This document shows positions 23,950-25,199 of a stretch of 25,199 nucleotides of DNA, in pieces. The notes below the pieces were generated by a model, which was not told where the DNA came from, ran no database searches, and was given only the letters and a program-made list of their open reading frames with translations. Position 1 is the first letter of the stretch. The number at the start of each line of letters is the position of its first letter. A program made the translations under genes and the position numbers. The stretch lies in NCBI GenBank assembly GCA_001784735.1, contig MFSB01000043.1, positions 1 through 25,199 on the forward strand. The letters run 5' to 3'. Source of the stretch: Candidatus Moranbacteria bacterium RIFCSPLOWO2_12_FULL_48_12. GTDB taxonomy: Bacteria > Patescibacteriota > Minisyncoccia > Moranbacterales > UBA1568.

Positions 23950-24111
23950 TATCTTCTTCTCTTCCTCCTCCCCTGCCAAGGGGAGGGTAGGGAGGGGTAA
24001 TTCAAGATTCCTGCCTGCCCGCCAGAGCCTTAGCGGCGGAGGGATTCATAATTCATTTTTCATTTTCCTGCCTGCTAGCAGGCAGGCAGGGATTTTTTAT
24101 TTTTCCATCAG
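23950..24111. repeat. Cluster of GC-rich palindromes
   Basis: It contains cctcccctgccaaggggagg (about 23966-23987), cctgcctgcccgccagagccttagcggcggaggg (about 24011-24043) and cctgcctgctagcaggcaggcaggg (about 24068-24092). These belong to the same families as those at 3700 and 3966-4173. No gene is seen. Confidence 0.6.
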
Positions 24112-24507
24112 CTATCCTTTATCCAAAATGCGCGCCAATTCCGTCAGTTTCTCCTGATCAATATGCTTGGCGCCAGTATCGGCTACCTCTTTTTTCTCTA
24201 CCGGCGCTTTGGCCACAGGCGCCTGCCTGAGTGGCCGCTCCCACACGGACACCTTCGGACGGAAAATAAAAAGGACAGCATAAAAAATAAACGTCGTCAA
24301 AGGAAATCCGTTGGGCCGATAAAAAGCCAGCGCCACAAAAATCAGCACCGTCGGGACAGCCATGATGAAAAACAAAGCGGTATCGAATATATTGAAGAAA
24401 ACCAGGAGCGTCGCCCCCATACCGATCATCCAGAGAAGCTGTCTCCAGGTGAGCGGTCCGGCTATCTTGTCTTCGACATCGATAAATTGCGGGACACTGA
24501 ACATCAT
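24112..24507 (-). CDS. PrgI-family (TcpE/VirB3-like) membrane protein
   Basis: This 131-residue protein starts FSVPQFIDVEDKIAGPLTWRQ, typical of PrgI, and has two membrane helices (about 24-45 and 48-63) plus a third hydrophobic stretch (70-82). A Pro/Ala/Lys-rich cytoplasmic tail follows. PrgI-like proteins stand immediately before VirB4/TraE genes in Gram-positive-type conjugation systems, as here. The frame extends upstream to 24570, but the added residues are encoded by the AT-rich repeat (ttctcaattctcaattcgc). ATG 24507 (or the adjacent one at 24504) is therefore chosen. Confidence 0.85.
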   Translation of the reverse strand: MMFSVPQFIDVEDKIAGPLTWRQLLWMIGMGATLLVFFNIFDTALFFIMAVPTVLIFVALAFYRPNGFPLTTFIFYAVLFIFRPKVSVWERPLRQAPVAKAPVEKKEVADTGAKHIDQEKLTELARILDKG

Positions 24508-24529
24508 ATTTGTCTGCAAAGGAATAGCG

Positions 24530-24685
24530 AATTGAGAATTGAGAATTGAGAATAAAAAAATACCATCCACTCCTACATATTATAGCATGCCCCTTCTTAT
24601 TTCTTGATTCCTAATTCATAATTCATGATTCTCTCTTCGCACCCATTCCTGATTCCTAATTCATAATTCATGATTCATGATTCTC
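24530..24685. repeat. AT-rich direct repeats (gagaattgagaatt and cctaattcataattcatgatt)
   Basis: Two blocks are seen. agaattgagaattgagaat is at about 24534-24553. ttgattcctaattcataattcatgattc occurs twice, at about 24604-24632 and 24650-24683. The second copy extends into the upstream gene and supplies its last codons and stop. Confidence 0.7.
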
Positions 24686-25199
24686 GTCTGCGCCCCTTTC
24701 CCAATCTTTTCTGCCCAGACTGACTGGACGGATACGAAACGAGTTCAACTTCTGCAGCAAAGTACGGGAGCGTGAGGAGACGGGATTTGGCTCTCCTCGC
24801 GCGCCTAGACTCCCGTCTCGACTCGATCGATCCGAGGCAGACGACGAGGCTGGCTGAAACGTTGCGGAGGCGGGTTGCGGCGCAGGCACCGGAGTAGAAA
24901 CAGGTTTGCCTTGTTCGGCTGCCGGCGAAACTGGCTGAAATGCCAATGTTGTCTCATTCTTCAAAGGAGCATCACGGCTTTCGACCGCCTCTTTTTCCAC
25001 TGGAAAAACATGACCGGTAGAAAAACTGACCTCGCCCGTACCGAAAGGTACGTTCGGGCGGGCGCTCTTAGTTTGAGCGGGATCGCCTCGCTGAAGCATT
25101 GCGGAAGCGGGAGCGGCAATATTGAAAGAAGTCCCTCGACTGATGTGCAACCCGCCCGAATCGCTACGAGGGCTCATTAGCGAATCGTTGCGGGCGAGC
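24668..25199 (-). CDS. Low-complexity Pro/Ala/Ser-rich protein, C-terminal part (5' end outside window)
   Basis: The frame is open to the right edge. An ATG at 25177 exists, but codons upstream of it remain open, so the true start is probably outside. The visible 169-plus residues have no membrane helix or known domain. They are rich in Pro, Ala, Ser and Glu (VSTPVPAPQPASATFQPASS), and become basic at the end (SRSRTLLQKLNSFRIRPVSLGRK). It is the first visible gene of the secretion-like cluster and may be the cytoplasmic tail of a larger membrane component. The last residues (about DENHES) are encoded by an AT-rich repeat. Function unknown. Confidence 0.55.
   Translation of the reverse strand, partial: LARNDSLMSPRSDSGGLHISRGTSFNIAAPASAMLQRGDPAQTKSARPNVPFGTGEVSFSTGHVFPVEKEAVESRDAPLKNETTLAFQPVSPAAEQGKPVSTPVPAPQPASATFQPASSSASDRSSRDGSLGARGEPNPVSSRSRTLLQKLNSFRIRPVSLGRKDWERGADENHES

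Noticed and set aside
24508..24570. Upstream extension of the PrgI-like protein
   Set aside because: The extra residues are translated AT-rich repeat; the PrgI signature begins at 24507.
24530..24690. CRISPR-like direct repeats
   Set aside because: Repeats are degenerate, AT-rich and irregularly spaced, with no unique spacers and no cas genes.

Overview
The window looks like a piece of a Candidate Phyla Radiation (Patescibacteria) chromosome, most likely of the Parcubacteria side. This is inferred from several things. Many genes lack a Shine-Dalgarno sequence, with two clear exceptions. A PrgI/VirB4-type secretion cluster has its VirB4 function split over two genes. A thioredoxin-CcdA fusion lies beside a DsbA-like protein. 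A fused gamma-alpha 2-oxoacid:ferredoxin oxidoreductase is present. The intergenic gaps are packed with AT-rich and GC-rich palindromic repeats. TGA is used as a normal stop, so the UGA-recoded lineages (SR1, Gracilibacteria) are unlikely. No rRNA, tRNA, CRISPR array, insertion sequence or phage gene was found.

Layout. 1-3485: a ferredoxin fragment and a MIP18/SufT-like Fe-S assembly gene (+) converge on a 2-oxoacid:ferredoxin oxidoreductase operon (-), with a shared terminator between them. 3765-5742: exonuclease VII, with an HRDC domain fused to the large subunit (-). 5909-8213: a thiol redox block (DsbA-like thioredoxin, Trx-CcdA fusion, 27-residue membrane peptide; -). 8569-11169: a MacB/LolCDE-type ABC ATPase with a long extra C-terminal domain plus its permease (+). 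11313-14554: a membrane-anchored trypsin-like protease whose stop overlaps the start of a P1B-type metal ATPase (-). 14822-15556: a cyclophilin lipoprotein (-). 15786-16234: a self-contained + strand transcription unit with a near-consensus promoter, about 175 nt of foldable RNA, a 59-residue CxxC/membrane microprotein and a strong terminator. 16333-16581: a small unknown protein (-). 17021-25199: one long minus-strand cluster. In transcription order it holds a low-complexity protein (cut by the window edge), a PrgI-like protein, the VirB4 N-terminal half, the VirB4 ATPase half, a four-helix membrane protein with a Gln-rich tail, a CPBP-like protein without its catalytic residues, and a 931-residue surface protein with a calcium-loop motif.

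How the parts fit. The oxidoreductase, ferredoxin and Fe-S assembly gene form an electron-transfer module. DsbA-like and Trx-CcdA proteins probably exchange thiol electrons across the membrane. The protease, cyclophilin lipoprotein and metal ATPase serve the envelope. The right-hand cluster looks like a reduced type IV secretion or pilus-type apparatus with a large exposed protein, a plausible cell-contact device for an episymbiont; this role is inferred.

The most interesting unexplained item is the 15.6-16.2 kb unit: nested inverted repeats that run directly into a promoter, followed by a structured RNA and a microprotein I cannot assign to any family.
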